Source: Carettochelys insculpta (taxonomy: Eukaryota > Chordata > Testudines > Carettochelyidae). Taken from it: 64,000 bases of DNA. Made by a program: the position numbers and the translations under genes. Below, in pieces: positions 1 to 12,584 of the stretch (position 1 is the stretch's first letter; every line of letters starts with the position of its first letter). Under the pieces are notes generated by a model. The model was not told where the DNA came from. It worked only from the letters and a program-made list of their open reading frames with translations, and did not search any database. The stretch covers positions 17,408,001 through 17,472,000 of the forward strand of contig NC_134152.1 of assembly GCF_033958435.1 (NCBI RefSeq). The letters run 5' to 3'.

Positions 1-142
1 CAATGGGGATGTGGAAACTCAACTCGGAAAAATGATGGGTCAAATTTGAAGAAGGTTTGTGGGCACAAATTCAAATTCGTAAGAACAACGTTAAAATCAA
101 ATTTATTAAAAATCAAATTTATCTCGTAGTGTAGACACAGCC
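1..142. mobile_element. Harbinger-type transposon terminus (cut by window edge)
   Basis: The stretch ends in a GTAGTGTAGACACAGCC-like terminus, which resembles the inverted complement of the GGCTATGTCTACACTA-type termini seen on other Harbinger elements here. It also shares a string of words with 46430-46554 (CAATGGGGATG, then GAAAAA, TGTGG, AATTCAAATTC and AAATTTATC in the same order), so both look like the same end of one family. The rest of the element lies outside the window. Confidence 0.5.
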
Positions 143-2462
143 CCAGATTCCTCACATTTGCATGATCAGTCCTTATGACTCCAACCAGCTTCTCTGATAT
201 TTTATAGCTTTCTTTCAAAATCCAAGAAGAAGCTGAAAGAAGGACACTAGAGAGAAACTTTTAGGTGTGTTTTAAAGATATTGAACTACTGTTTTTTACC
301 TTGAGAATTTAGTTTGGTTTGATAGTACCAGTCAGGATAAGCAACAAAACTTCAAAAGCCCTTCTTTCTCTCATAGCTGTATTTTGCTATGTGATGCTTG
401 AGACTTGGTGGGGAAGAGGGAGGTGTGCAGCGTTAGAAAAACTGGGACAAATCTGTGTCTCAAAAATCAAACTTTTTTTTTTCCTTTGTAAGTTACTTTT
501 CTGGGGGTAATGCTCATCAGCTCACAGTCACACGATGGTAGAGTGGTTCATAGGCTGTGTGGGGCCTGTAACACTAAACAGGCTGTAGTGAAAACCTTTG
601 ATAGCTTGGTATTGATACAGCTGGCCCACTGTCTCTTTATCCACCGAAAACAAGTGTTGAATCCTGCAAACTTTTGTCCACCACACGGATGTTTGTTGTA
701 CAACCAATCTCTAGAAGTGAGGCTTGTTTACAACTGAAAAGCACTGAATGCTGTAAAAATGGCTCTGCATGTACACGTGAAGTTCCAGATAAACCAAGGC
801 AAAGGTCCAGATTCAGTTCCCTTGGGCAGGGAAGAGCAAATGGTGCCTACTTGCACCAGACTATTCTGCTGCACACCAGAGGATTCACCAAAAGAAAAAC
901 AGTTCATGAAACTGCTGACTGTCTTCTCTGTCTTTGGCTTTTCCCTAGAGAAAGGCAGTGACAATCTCAACCAGTGGCTCTCTAGCAGCTGCACTAATGG
1001 AGCCTGTTTAGAGAGACACTGACCCTCCAGCCACCTTAAATGCAGAGCATCACCCCTTTCTATGGCTGCAGCCACGGTTATTGACTCCCTGGAAAGGAAG
1101 GGAGGGTGTGGATACCTTGAATTTCTGCAGTCCTCCTGTTGCATGGGCAAACTCTTCAACACCAGCAGCCCTGTGCCAGATGCCAGCACAAACTTTGAGA
1201 TCATGTGGTCCAGAACCATCAGCAATGCAGAGAAAAAAATACTTAAAACCCTGATCAAGACAATGTTCAGGGAGGAAGATAGCTCAGGCTTGATCCAAGT
1301 ATTTCTTGTGGAAAGAGATTATTAGTGCTGCCGAGATGTTCTTACTCATTTCCTACTATAATTGTGGGTAATCAACCATATATCTTGCTAGGCAGCACAG
1401 CACAGTCAAATCCTGATGGCATGTGCCAATTATGCACCCTTGGAGAAAAGCCTTCCATGACCATCTGCAGAGCCTTCCACCTGCCAGTTGGTTTCCTCAG
1501 AGTCCAGCAGAGAGAGCTCTGCGGGACTGAAACATGTCTCCCTATTGCCTTCATCTTTTTCCTCCACTCACTTCAATTAGCCACAGCAGAGGCTTGCAAG
1601 GCCTCAGAGCAGTGGCACTTTTAAGATTGCTCATCTGATGGGTTTTCCTAGGAACACCCAGTCCTTAAGGGGAGGAAAAAAAATCACTAACACAGTAAAC
1701 CTATAGTTACTCTAACGAGAAATAATAACCAACATTTTTAACGTAACTCCTCTGGCACAATTCTAGCGGTTAATTATACAATTAGAAATTTAGTTACCAA
1801 AATTAGATTAGGAAATTTTCACTAAATAGAATAACTATTTCTCTGGTGACACAGGCTTTGGTAGTTAGGCCCGTAGTGAAGTGGACTGTTCTTGGCTCTT
1901 CATTTTCCGTCAGATTGCTGGTTGCCAGGAAAGGACCCCAAGGTCAATTCTGTGGTTGCATCAACAGACACTTCACACTGCATTAATTCTAGGGCATAAA
2001 TTGCATTCGCTAGCTTGGGTGTCTTGTGCACAGGCACTCCAGAAATCTGTACAATCAATTATTCTCTATATTTAGTTGGTTAATTATAGGAGTAAAGTCA
2101 AGCAGAGGAGCATAAGTACCACTTTCTGGAATTGAGCAAATTAACAATCTGAGCCATACATTTGTGACCTTTAAAATGGACATACACCTGTTCAACAACA
2201 GGCCTTGTCTTCTGCTGAGGTAACCTGGCAGAGAGCTGTTGATATCAGTGAAGTGACCCTGATTTACATCAGCTGTGGATCTGGACTATTCTGGGTGTGT
2301 TTTAGTACATTTATTATGTAAAAGGTGCCTGATAGAGAGAATGAGAAACTAAGTCTCTAGTCAGAGCATAACTGAGGCACAAGCCCTGACTCTGCAACCT
2401 CTACAGTCACTCTACCTGTGTGTCCCAGCTGTGTCTGGGACATAATACTAGTTGTGCAGGGG
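143..2462. other. No recognisable gene or repeat
   Basis: Unique-looking, mildly AT-rich DNA. The longest open frame (minus strand 728-1258, 176 codons) has no domain I recognise and overlaps open frames on the other strand. It may include decayed repeats I cannot name. Confidence 0.4.
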
Positions 2463-2895
2463 ATAGGGTTGCCAACTTGGCAATATTTTAAAACTGGACA
2501 CTGCCACCGAAGTGCTGGAAACTCACCTGCCCCACCTCTTTCCCCTCAGACTCCACCCCTTCCCCGAATCTTTCCCTGGGACTGCCCCTACCCACTCCTC
2601 TTCCCCCTCACACCCCTGTCACTTGCTGCTTTTCCCTTCTCAGGCCATGACCAGCCACGTGCCCCCCAGTTCTGGAGGGACTTTCCTGCTTTGTTTGTAC
2701 TGGGAGCTTCAGATGTCCAACACAAGTAGGAGTCAGCCCTGGTTTAGCAGGGGCTAGCACAGGTGATGGCCCAGCACGTTCCCGCCCTTCCCCCCGACCC
2801 CACCCCTGCAACTGGACTTTGGGTATCAGATCACTGTCAGTATCCCTTTATACCCAGACTTTCCAGACAAAGACTGGGCACCTGGCCACCATAAT
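2463..2895. repeat. Decayed interspersed repeat with weak terminal inverted repeats
   Basis: The left edge reads AGGGTTGCCAACTTGG and the right edge, read on the minus strand, begins TGGTGGCCAGGTGCCCAG. These are weakly inverted versions of each other, with a pyrimidine-rich interior at 2520-2640. This form is common for non-autonomous DNA transposons. The match is weak, so the class is a guess. Confidence 0.35.
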
Positions 2896-4269
2896 AGAGA
2901 TGAGAAGGAGGTTCAGTCTCCAGAGCCCCACACTATCTTTAGTTTCTCTGAGGCTGCCAACAGGGGTGTTTTTATGTCCAATAAGATCTGCAGAGGGGTT
3001 AAAGCTATAGTATTAGAATCCATCTGCCTTACAAATGTCATAACATTGATACAGAATGTGCACAGACTGCTAGCCAAGGATTATTCATTCGCAAATGTTG
3101 CCTAGTTATCATAAGATGTGGTAACACATGTCATCAAGATGAAATATCAAGTCCCTTATTTATTTACATAATCCAGAAAAGTTGGCAAATATTATAGAAC
3201 TTAGCCTTGATTCCCAGCTGAAAATAAAGTATTGTGGTAGACTGCATCCAGTTAAACCCAGAATCCAGTCCTGTGCTGAAAGGAGAAACTCTCCCAGTTT
3301 TCTAAGGACTATATGTATTATTTTAAGCCTTTATCAAGGTCACATTCTATAAACTATTCATCCCAATCAAAGTGGACAGTACCGGTTCAGAACCCAGAAG
3401 CTGCACAACATGTGATAATTCTGCTAGTCTTCAGCCTTATTCAGAAAAGTTCATCAGCTTACGTGTACAGAACCTGAGGAACAAAATAATTCAGCTTCAC
3501 ATTACCTGCAGAAAAACACGTTCCTTCTTCTTGTACTAAATCATCCCTGGTCTAATTGGGATACATTTGGTAATGAATGTGTTTTGTCTCGTGTGATACG
3601 ATTAACAGCATTGCAGCAGTTACTGCAGACTACTGGCTTTCCTCTGGTTGTTTCTTAAGATACTTCAGTTGGTCAAAGGCAGAGTAAAATTTGTGGAGGA
3701 GCACTGAGCCAGTGCAAGTGGGGGCCCTTCCCCACCTGCAGATCCCCTCCTTCCCCTATGCCCTAGCTGGAACACTGGATGAGCAGAGTGGGCAAGCCCC
3801 TGTGCCCCAACCCAAATCTCCAGCAGGAATGCTGTGAGCATGCTGGGATGCCTATTTTTCTGCCCCCCACCCCATTGGCTAGGTCTGTTGGCTCACTGGC
3901 TAATTTGCCACTGAGCTGGTACATGGGTACAAGTTCATATCTCTCCCTCTTTATTATATGTTACCACAGCAAAATACATAGGGCAAAATTCTGCCCTCAG
4001 AGCATAATAATAACTTATGTATAAATGTATGTTCTTGAAACTCTTATTGCTGTCAGTGATATATGCATATGAGTATCAGTGGGCAGAATTTGGCCTATTG
4101 TGCCTGTAGTTTACACACAACTCTAGAGTTTAGTATAAACAATACAACAGTCCCATGGGACTCAAACATTTGTATGTTACATTGATGCTAAACAGATATT
4201 CTCTTTTTAAGATTTCTAGCATAAACATTTGAAACTTAGATGCATGTTCACAGCCTGAATATTCAGAGT
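2896..4269. other. No recognisable gene or repeat
   Basis: No coding frame with a known domain and no clear repeat edge. A C-rich patch lies near 3715-3860. Confidence 0.4.
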
Positions 4270-5463
4270 TTTGATGCATAATGGACTTAGCTAATGTGAC
4301 TCCAACATTTAAAAAGGGCTCTAGAGGTGATCCTGGCAATTACAGACCAGTAAGTCTAACATCAGTACCAGGCAAATTAGTTGAAACTATAGTAAAGAAT
4401 AAAATTGTCAGACACGTAGATGAACATAACTTGTTGGGGGAAAGTCAACATGGTTTCTGTAAAGGGAAATCTTGACATACTGATCTACTAGAGCTCTTTG
4501 AGAGAGTCAGTAAGCATGTGGACAAGAGGGATCCAGTGGATATAGTGTACTTAGATTTCCGAAAAGTCCATGATAAGGTCCCTCACCAAAGGTTCTTAAG
4601 TAAAATGAGCTGTCACCGGATAAGAAGTAAGGTCATCTCATGGATTGAAAACTGGTTAAAAGACAGGAAACAAAAGGTAGGAATAAATAGTAAGTTATCA
4701 AAATGGAAAGAGGCAACTAGTGGTGTTCCCAAGGGGTCTGTACTGGGACCACTCCTATTCAACCTATTTATAAATGATGTGGACAAAAGGGTAAACAGTA
4801 AGGTGGCAAAATTTGCTGATGATACTCATCTGTTCAAAATAGTTAAGAGCAAAGCAAACTGTGATGAGCAGTGATTGGTCAACAAAATGGCAAATGAATT
4901 TTAATGTTGATAAATGTAAAGTAATGCACATTGGAAAAAAATAATCCCAACTATACATATGAAATGATGAGGACTAAGTTAGCTATAACCACTCAAGAGA
5001 GATATATAAAATCATGACTAGTGCAGAAAAAGTGAATAAAGAAAAATGATTTACTTGTTCCCATAACAAAAGGACTAGGGATCACCAAATGAAATTATTG
5101 GGTAGCAGGTTTAAAACTAACAAAAGGAAGTTTTCCCTTCACACAGCACTTAGTAAGCCTGTGGAACTCCTTGCTAGAAGAAACTGTGAAGACTAAGACT
5201 TTTAACAGGATGCAAAAAAGAACTAGATAATTCATGGAGGGTAGTCCATCAATGGATATTAGCCAGGACAGGTAGGAATGGTGTCCCTAGCCTCGTCTCT
5301 CAGAGGTTAGAAATGGATGTCAGACAAGGAATTGCTTTTGTGATTACCTGTTCCGTTCACTCCCTCTGGCGCATATGGCATTGGCTTCTTTCAGAAGACA
5401 GAACACTGACCTAGATGGACCTTTGGTCTGACACAGTGTGGCCATTCTTATGTTCTTATGACT
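4270..5463 (+). mobile_element. CR1 LINE, 5'-truncated, old copy
   Basis: Holds the reverse-transcriptase part of CR1 ORF2 followed by a decayed ORF2 C-terminal half and a CR1-type 3' end that finishes in GGCCATTCTTATGTTCTTATG. The copy begins inside the RT domain, as expected when target-primed reverse transcription stops early. After about 4870 the frame is broken repeatedly. The same 3' end occurs in inverse orientation at 16452-16640 and 44075-44300, so three copies of one CR1 subfamily are present. Confidence 0.88.
4281..4874 (+). pseudogene. CR1 ORF2 reverse transcriptase fragment
   Basis: This is a fragment of the CR1 ORF2 polyprotein, which in live elements copies the element's RNA into DNA at a nicked target. 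One frame gives, in order, TPTFKKG and NYRPVSLTSVPGK (RT motifs 0-1), VDIVYLDFRKVHDKVPH (motif A, canonical form YLDFSKAFDTVPH), SGVPKGSVLGPLLFNLF (motif B region) and KFADDTHLF (motif C, the FADD catalytic box). A single in-frame TGA at 4473-4475 follows GKS; reading resumes in the same frame. The two catalytic Asp of the FADD box survive. Downstream, stops are frequent, so the copy is dead. Confidence 0.88.
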
Positions 5464-7849
5464 TATTTTCTTTCCATGATAGCATGTGGACAGTGGGGAA
5501 TTAAGAGAGCTATTCTGCTTTGCAGGACATATATGTGTCTTGGTGGAGTTTTTAAATGTTTCCATTTGTGTCTGGCTGCAACACAATTCATTAAATACAT
5601 ATTGGAACATGGTTTTGTTTTCCATAGTGTCCAAAACACTGTTCCTGGAAGCTACTTGATTTGTTATAATAATCCCATGAGAAACTGAGCTCATAGTAGA
5701 ATCTGAATCTCAACCCTCAAAGGAGTGACAAGCCTCTGTGCACAGTACATAAAAGGAAAAATGAGATTAGAGATGACATACTGACAATGGGGTCTTCCTT
5801 GGGTACTTGGGGAAAACAGAACGTGGTACTCCTGCAGTCAGAGGATGTCTGCAAGGACAGAATGATCAACTCTAGTCTTGCCTTCTGCCTTTTGATTCTG
5901 TCATCTTATCACTCACCGTAGCACTTTCCAGCACATGGAGATATTGGGTTTTAGTCTGCAGATGCTCTGTGCATTGAAATCAATGGGAACTCTGCATGCA
6001 AACAGCCTGCAGGATTGGGCCTATTATGTGGTCACATTTTTATTTTGCTATGTTGGTTTTCTATCCTTTTTTTCTGTTTTTGCCCAGAAATAACACTTTA
6101 ATTCCCTTTCTGATTTAATATTTTGCCTTTCAAAGAGATCCAACTGCTGTTTCGCTCACAATGAAAATCATATGATGAACAAGATAGCAGGGAAACAAAG
6201 TCTAAGCCCAGTGAACCCTATTTATCTTCGTGTGACTGTGAGCAAAATCTAATTTCACTTAACATCCGTAGGTCACAGATCTCTCTCTAGAAATCCTGTT
6301 AAACCTTGATTCACCAGTCCATGAGTTTTGATTGTTTCTAGAGGTTTTGGAGACTAACAGACAGGTAATTTTTTAAATCAAGTAATACTGAAATAGGCTT
6401 ACATAATTATAGTTTTGTCCTCCATATGCTGACTCACATTTTCAGAGAAATTTACACCGGTACTCTCAAGGAACACAGTGCTTTCCAAGGTGTTTATGGG
6501 CCTACACTAAATCCAGCATGTGCCCCCAGTGTCTATGTTAACCCTTTGTGGCAAGTGTCTGGATGAATAAGACTGTAATTCAAGGAGCTCTGCTGCAAAA
6601 TGTTTTTCTAAGCTCACAGGGACTCGTTAATACCCCCCATTACCTGGCTGGTTCTAATATAAAGTGCCAAATTTACTCTGCTGAACAATCCAGAGTGATT
6701 TACTGCTCCTGCTCTTCATCAGCAAGAAGGAAGAATCAACCCATCCCATTAGGCAGGCAAATTAGGGGACTGTTAAATCGCACAGAATGGATATTTATAT
6801 TTCCCAGATTTTCATGCAACTATGTTACATTGTGGGAAGGTGAAACATGAGTGTCGGTAAAATGGCATTATGGCTGTAATGAAGAGGATCTCTAAATTGG
6901 ATGGTCAATAACCGCATTGGAATCATGACACTAAATGAGAAAGATGTTGCCATCTATGCCAATGCCTCTTTCTCTCTTTAGACCAATAAACTGACTCTAG
7001 TTGTTTTGTTTTGGACTGTGCAACTTTGCCTTTGGCTGTAGTCTGCTCAGTTGTGCATAATTTGCAAAATGACTGAGCATTTTCATTTCACTATTGGAAA
7101 GTTATCAGCCTCGTTGAAAACAAATTAATTCACAGGAGATGCCCAGCCCGGTAACTTAGTTGAGTGCTGGGGAACGGCACAGGCAAAAAAAGGAAAGGAT
7201 GCAACAGAGGTAAAGCTGCTCTTCCATTTTGGCCTACGGGGGGAGGTGAACCCGGTGCCCTCCCCAGCTACACACCGATGAAGGAATTCAGCATCTGTAA
7301 TAGAGTCTTTAGCCTTCACTGTCTGCAGGCTAGTCCCTTTTCCGGTCTCCTAATCAACCATGTGTGACAATGCTCAGGGACCTCCTGCAGAGATAGATGC
7401 CCTGCTGCGAGTTGGTACACAGTCTCTCAGATCCTGTACCTTAGCCATGATCCTAAAGAGGCTCAGTTGTGTCCGCAGAAGTGAGACCAGGTTTACCCAG
7501 TACAGATGCAGGTGTTGATAGAACGGTTAGGGTTTATAATTATAAAAGTATGATTTAAACACACAAAAAAGAAAATAAGCATTAAACTGAGCAGTAATTA
7601 GGTCAGTAGTTTTTGGAAAATTAAAAAAATAATTGAGCTATGGCATTAACTCAAATACCAGCCTGGGCAATAATCCTTTTTTCCTTTCTCACTGGATAGA
7701 TGTACCTGCTGTTCTAAGTTCACAGCCACAGGAGTTGAGAGGCTGAGTTTGTTCTACAGATGAGTTGCATTTGGAAGGTGACTTCTCTTCTGCAGGTTTA
7801 ATGTATTTTACACATCAGGCCTCCTTACCTTCCTCTTTTCCACCTCAGT
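5464..7849. other. No recognisable gene or repeat
   Basis: About 2.4 kb without a supported gene. Short open frames (for example 6548-6850) have no recognisable domain. Confidence 0.4.
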
Positions 7850-8345
7850 AGCATCCTGTGTGCCACCCGCCCAGGCCCCTCTATTCCAGCAACTCCCCGT
7901 GACTGCCCCACATCCCTCCCAGGGGCTGCAGTTCTCATTCCCTCTTCTGTTCCTTTGTGTTCCATTCCCCACGTCTGCTCCACGGCTGGCAGTCTGTTTT
8001 CCCGTACAACATGTCCTGGTGCTGGGGTTAGGCCAGAAGAGTTCAAGGTGTAGGAGGGGCTCTGGGCTGGAGCTGGGAGTTGGATGGGGTTGGGGGCTGA
8101 GGGTTTGTTTTGTGGTGCAATAGGGAGCTCTGGGCTAGTGTCAAGAGGCTTGGGGTGCAGGAGGAGGCTCTGGGCTGAGGCAGAGGGCATGAGGTGCCGG
8201 AGGAGTGAGGGCTCCAGCTGGGCAGTGTGGACTATAGGGTAAGGCCTCAGGGAGGAGGGGTTCAAGGTGCAAGAAGGTGCTCAGAGCTGGGGTGGGGGTG
8301 TATGGAGAGTGAGGGCTTCATCTGGGGGCAGGGCCTTAGGGCAAT
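7850..8345. repeat. G-rich degenerate repeat
   Basis: The words GGAGGGGCTCTGGGCTG, GTGCAGGAGGAGGCTCTGGGC and GAGTGAGGGCTCCAGCTGGG recur in varied form, giving a strongly purine-biased plus strand. A similar composition and wording returns at 20820-21060. The 146-codon minus-strand frame here is a by-product of the repeat. Confidence 0.5.
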
Positions 8346-8597
8346 TCTGAAGAGGTAGGTGACGGGCTCCTCTGTTTCCTCAGGCAGAGCATAATGTAGC
8401 AGCCTGCCTGCTCAGCGCTTTGTTCTCTTTGTAGTTGAAATATGTGGCTTCAAGTTGCATATAACTCGCTTTAATGCAAGCTAAGTACAACTTGAAGCTG
8501 CTTTGTGGCCCCTTCCCCCTACTTTCCCGAAGCCATGCAGCTGTCAACCTGACTGTCCTGCCACTGGAGAAAGGCAGGGAGAAGCAGCCAGGAAACT

Positions 8598-8885
8598 GAG
8601 AAACTGACCAGCCCTGGTGGGCTGGCCAGTTTCCCAGTCCCACAAGAAGAATGGAGCTGGGAATCAAGCGGCAGGCTGGTTCCTGGCTGCCCTGTGCTGG
8701 AGAAACTGGTAAACTCACCCGCCATGAGCTGGTCAGTTTCCTGAGTCCTCCAAGCCCAGGGGAGATGGGAACCAAGCTGTCCCCTGGGAGCCAAGAAACT
8801 GATCAGCCCTAGTGGGCTGGTCTGTTTCCCAGCTCCTGCAAACCCAGGGGAGCTGGGAACCAGCTTGCATCCTGGTTCCCTCTCC
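8598..8885. repeat. Tandem repeat, about three units of roughly 95-100 bp
   Basis: Each unit begins with a GAAACTG word (8598, 8702, 8795), continues to GGTCAGTTTCC or a variant, then CCAGGGGAG(C/A)TGGGAACCA. Units have diverged substantially. The array is followed by a tail ending AAGGGTTTACTGTA near 8960, and a similar GAGTTTACTGTA tail occurs near 41205 after another tandem array. Confidence 0.6.
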
Positions 8886-8959
8886 CTGCCAACTTGCACA
8901 AAAATTCAAGTTACGTGTGGTTGCACGAATATAACCACCATGTAACTCAAGGGTTTACT

Positions 8960-9589
8960 GTAGAGCAGTATTTTCTTTTAATGTTCCAAATTGTTTCCAT
9001 GGATATCAGAAAGCCAGATAGTGCTTTCATTTATCTAGTGCAATTGATGCTGCTGCAATGTAAATGAGGGCAGAATTTGGCCCAAAGAATTATAGAACTG
9101 GAACAAACTAACCATAGGGGTGTCATCTATTCTGCAATGAGACTTTTAAGTGGATGGGCAGCCAACCATTTTTAGATCTCCTTTGATTCTACCTAATAAT
9201 TATGACACTCTTTGCCTCACTCTGTTCCAGAAAAATACCTCAGAGGAAGTCACGCCAGAAAAGTATGTTCAAGCATTTTAAGTTGTTACTGAGAGGCAGA
9301 AAATCCCCAGGTGAGCTTGAAATGCATCACAAAGAAATAGCAATTAGAAAAACTGGAGCACTATCATGTGATGCTACGCCTTCATATTTTTACGGGATCT
9401 GTTTTGAATATGAATATGCATAACTCAAATATGCTTTATGCAAAATGCAGCATATAACCTCTAGTTGAAAAGTTTGTAATCCACTGAATGCATATATGCT
9501 ATTTGTTCATGTATCATTTTTGTATGTAAAGTCAGAAATATGAACTGTAAACCTGTTTATTAATCTAAGTCTTCTAGTGAAAGCTATTA
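8960..9589. other. No recognisable gene or repeat
   Basis: AT-rich. A weak CR1/SINE-like fragment may sit around 9090-9180, but I cannot support it. Confidence 0.35.
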
Positions 9590-10990
9590 GTGGTACTTAG
9601 GGAACATAAGGGTTTGGTGCTCAGGACAATGATCTGTAAATGATTTTGTTGTTCCTGTAAGCCCAAACTGTGATTGGTCCTACAAAGACACGTGACCATG
9701 CCACCTGGTGCTGGCATCCATCTTGAATTTTACATTCTTGGTTGCGGGGAGAACTGAACAAAAGATTCCCACTTTGGGCAAATTCTATTTAAAGGATGGG
9801 GAGCAAATGATGGTATTTAGCTGGCTTTTGAAACTGCCTCCCCATCCTCAGAGGATACACAAAACATCTGGAAAAGAAAAGAACTTGTAATGAGGGGGAT
9901 GGAGGAGCTCTGCTGGGCCCAGATCAGAGGAAAAGATTAGCCCTGGCTTGTGAAGAACTGCACCTGAAATAAGAACTAGGGTGAGAAATTTGATTTGCAA
10001 AAACTTCTCTTAGGCCGTGGCTAAACTAGCCCCCACCTTTTGAATGGGGTATGCTAATGAGCCACTTTGTCAGGTGCTAATGAGGCGCTGCCACGAATAT
10101 GTGGCTGCAAGCATTTCGAAAGTGCTGCTTTTGAAATGCATGCTGCTTGTGTAGACGGGGACCCTTTGAAAAGACCCCCAGACTTCAAGAGCCCCTTCTT
10201 CCCAAAACCAAATGGGACGAAGGGCTTTCTAAGTCTGGGGGTCCTTTCGAAAGGCCCCATCTACATGAGCAGTGTGTGTTTTGAAAGCAGCACTTTTGAA
10301 ACACACGTGGCTGCCATTATGCTAATGAGGTGCTGTAGCATCTGACAAAGCGGCTCATTAGCATACCCCTTGCAAAAAACGGGGCTAGTGTATTAGCTGG
10401 TGCATTTTATTTTAGCTTAGTAATTTTGTCTGTCACAACTTGCAGCCACTTAAGTGCTACTTTTTATATTTAATAAAATTCCTTTTGTTTAATATCAAAC
10501 CTTGGGTAAAAAATTGTTATCTGGGGGGATCAAGACCTATGTACATATCTCTTTGATTGATAAAGACAGCAAACTTCATAAGCTTTCTCTGTATAAAAGT
10601 TTTATATACAGTAAGATGGATTTATTGGGGGGAGGTGTTGGGCCATATTTGGAGCAGCGCTTTTGAGTGCTATCAAGTCCCTGTAACTGAGCCCTTGCAG
10701 AACTGAGCTACTCTCAGCGTGTGCACTACTTTGCTGGAGGACTGTTCCCCCAACTCTGTGCCTTTGCTGGAGGAGGCCAGTGCTTCTGGCCCAACCAGAC
10801 AGGGAGGTGGGACACAAAGCCTTCAAGAGACCAGATCCTGGAATAACAGCATCTGTGATGGAAATGAAGTTCAGGGTGGGGGCCTGCAAAAGAATTTAAC
10901 AGTACCTTGCTGCTATAGGCTTCTGCATAAAAGCATCCCAAGATCACAGATTCCCTGACTTTGGACAGTAGCTGCCACCACCCAGGTAAG
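9590..10990 (+). repeat. Probable LTR-like interspersed repeat interrupted by a MITE
   Basis: The flanks of the MITE at 10013-10400 appear to be one repeat on the plus strand. A TATA-like CTATTTAAAGG is near 9788 and a polyadenylation-type TAATAAAATTCC near 10470, followed by a purine-rich stretch; this resembles a long LTR without coding sequence. I could not find terminal TG...CA with a target duplication, so the edges and LTR identity are uncertain. Confidence 0.35.
10013..10400. mobile_element. Palindromic Harbinger-type MITE
   Basis: The left end GGCCGTGGCTAAACTAGCCCCC is mirrored by a right end that reads CCAGCTAATACACTAGCCCC on the minus strand. Inside, TATGCTAATGAGCC (10049) and GGCTCATTAGCATA (10353) are inverted partners, as are GACCCCCAGACTT and AAGTCTGGGGGTC nearer the centre. 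The fold-back layout matches the MITEs at 17830 and 60392. It has no coding capacity and would be moved in trans by a Harbinger transposase. Confidence 0.8.
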
Positions 10991-12584
10991 AACACCCCTT
11001 TTTAAATCCCAAGAAGACACACTGGGGATGTCTCCCTGTAGGGTAACCCCAAGCTCCTAATCCTCCCATGTGGCGAGCTGGAAAACAAAGAGGAAAACAA
11101 ATTGCAGTCTCTAGTAGCTTACCTTTCCATCTTAGGCATACATACACAGGGAACCTCTTCAAGGACACAGGAATCAAATTACTGCCTTGAAAAGGTGATT
11201 TTATTAACAAAACAAAGAAGACATACTTTTAAGTATACTTGCTTGCTAGGTGTTACAGAGCAACTAGAAAGGTGGATTAAAGCGCAAAGAATTATTATCC
11301 TTTGATTCATTTTAAAGATTACAGTGTACAGACAGGTACAACAGCCAGCCTGAGAACATCCATACCAAGTCCAAAATAAAAAAAAAATTAAAAAAAAATT
11401 GATTGCATCTGACTAAACATTTCATTTCTACTCACAGATCTGTTATTCCAAGATTGCTTTCGAGGCTTGGATAATACTGAAAACTCCAAGTCTGGTTTCA
11501 GACTTAATTCATCTCTGTCACTCTCCTCGGGCCACACAAAGGACTCTCCCAGCAGGTAATTGCTTCAATTCAAAAATCCCCCTCTCTCTCCACATTGGCT
11601 CATCTGGCTTCTTGCCAACACAGGATCCAATCTCTGGTCTTAACCCTTTACAGGCAACTTAATTAACTGAATCGTGAGCAGTCTAGAAAAGGAGTAGTAG
11701 CCCTGCCATCCATCACACATATAAACCCAAGTCAAGTTCACCGTAAGGAGGGAGAGAAGACAACTCTCAGTTTCTATGGTGATGGCTGCCAGCACAAAAC
11801 TCTGAGATAGATGGATAGATGAACAAAAGACTCCAGGAAGACAAGGTCACTATGTAGATGTAATTTCACTGAAATGCTGAAGCATGACAAGGATGGGTTC
11901 TGTAGAAAACTGTAAAATACAAAGGTATAATTATCAGACCCAATGCTAGTACGCCTGGGTATTGTAATATACTGATATACTCTATACTGAGTCATCTCTA
12001 CAATGTTAGAAAAGGATGTGTAGGCTCAGTGAAGTTACCAGACGACTGGACTGACATTGAAGAAGGATCACAAAGGTCCGTGGGTTATTGTTGAGGGCTG
12101 CAGGAAAATTTTATATTAACAAAAATATCTGCAGGAGCATTCAGGATGCTCAAGAAGAACAAGATGGCATTAGAGCCAGCACAGTGGGGCACAACTGGTG
12201 AGCAAAATCCAGGCAGCACATTGACAGTGGGGCCCAGCCAGTGGGCAGTGGATGCTATTTTCAATTAAAGCACAGGGCCTTGAAGGCGCAGGGCCCAAGG
12301 CAACTGCCTTACACATCTTGCCCTAAGGTCAGACCTGGATGACACGAGAAAGGTTGTGGGGTGGGCAGCATCAGTGTAGGATGAATGAAGAGAGCCATTA
12401 GGGAGAACAAGCCACAGGAATAGCAGAGAGGGGTAGAGGCCCAAAAGGGCATTGAGCACCAGTTGGTGACGGAATACTGGTGAGGGTTACAAAAGGGAGA
12501 AACTGAAAAGGACCCTATTTGCTAAGAAGACTTAACCAAAGATTTCGTGAATGGCTAAAAAGGGGCTAATTTTAACAAGCAGAA
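10991..12584. other. No gene; possible decayed LTR fragment
   Basis: The minus strand carries a TTGTTAATAAAATCACC polyadenylation-like word near 11200, so an inverted LTR-type fragment may span about 11100-11330. An A-rich run lies at 11378-11400. Nothing else is recognisable. Confidence 0.3.

Noticed and set aside
728..1258. 176-codon minus-strand open frame
   Set aside because: No recognisable domain, overlaps plus-strand frames of similar length, no splice or promoter context; likely chance.
7825..8265. 146-codon minus-strand Pro-rich frame
   Set aside because: Translation of a G-rich repeat; low-complexity protein without a domain.
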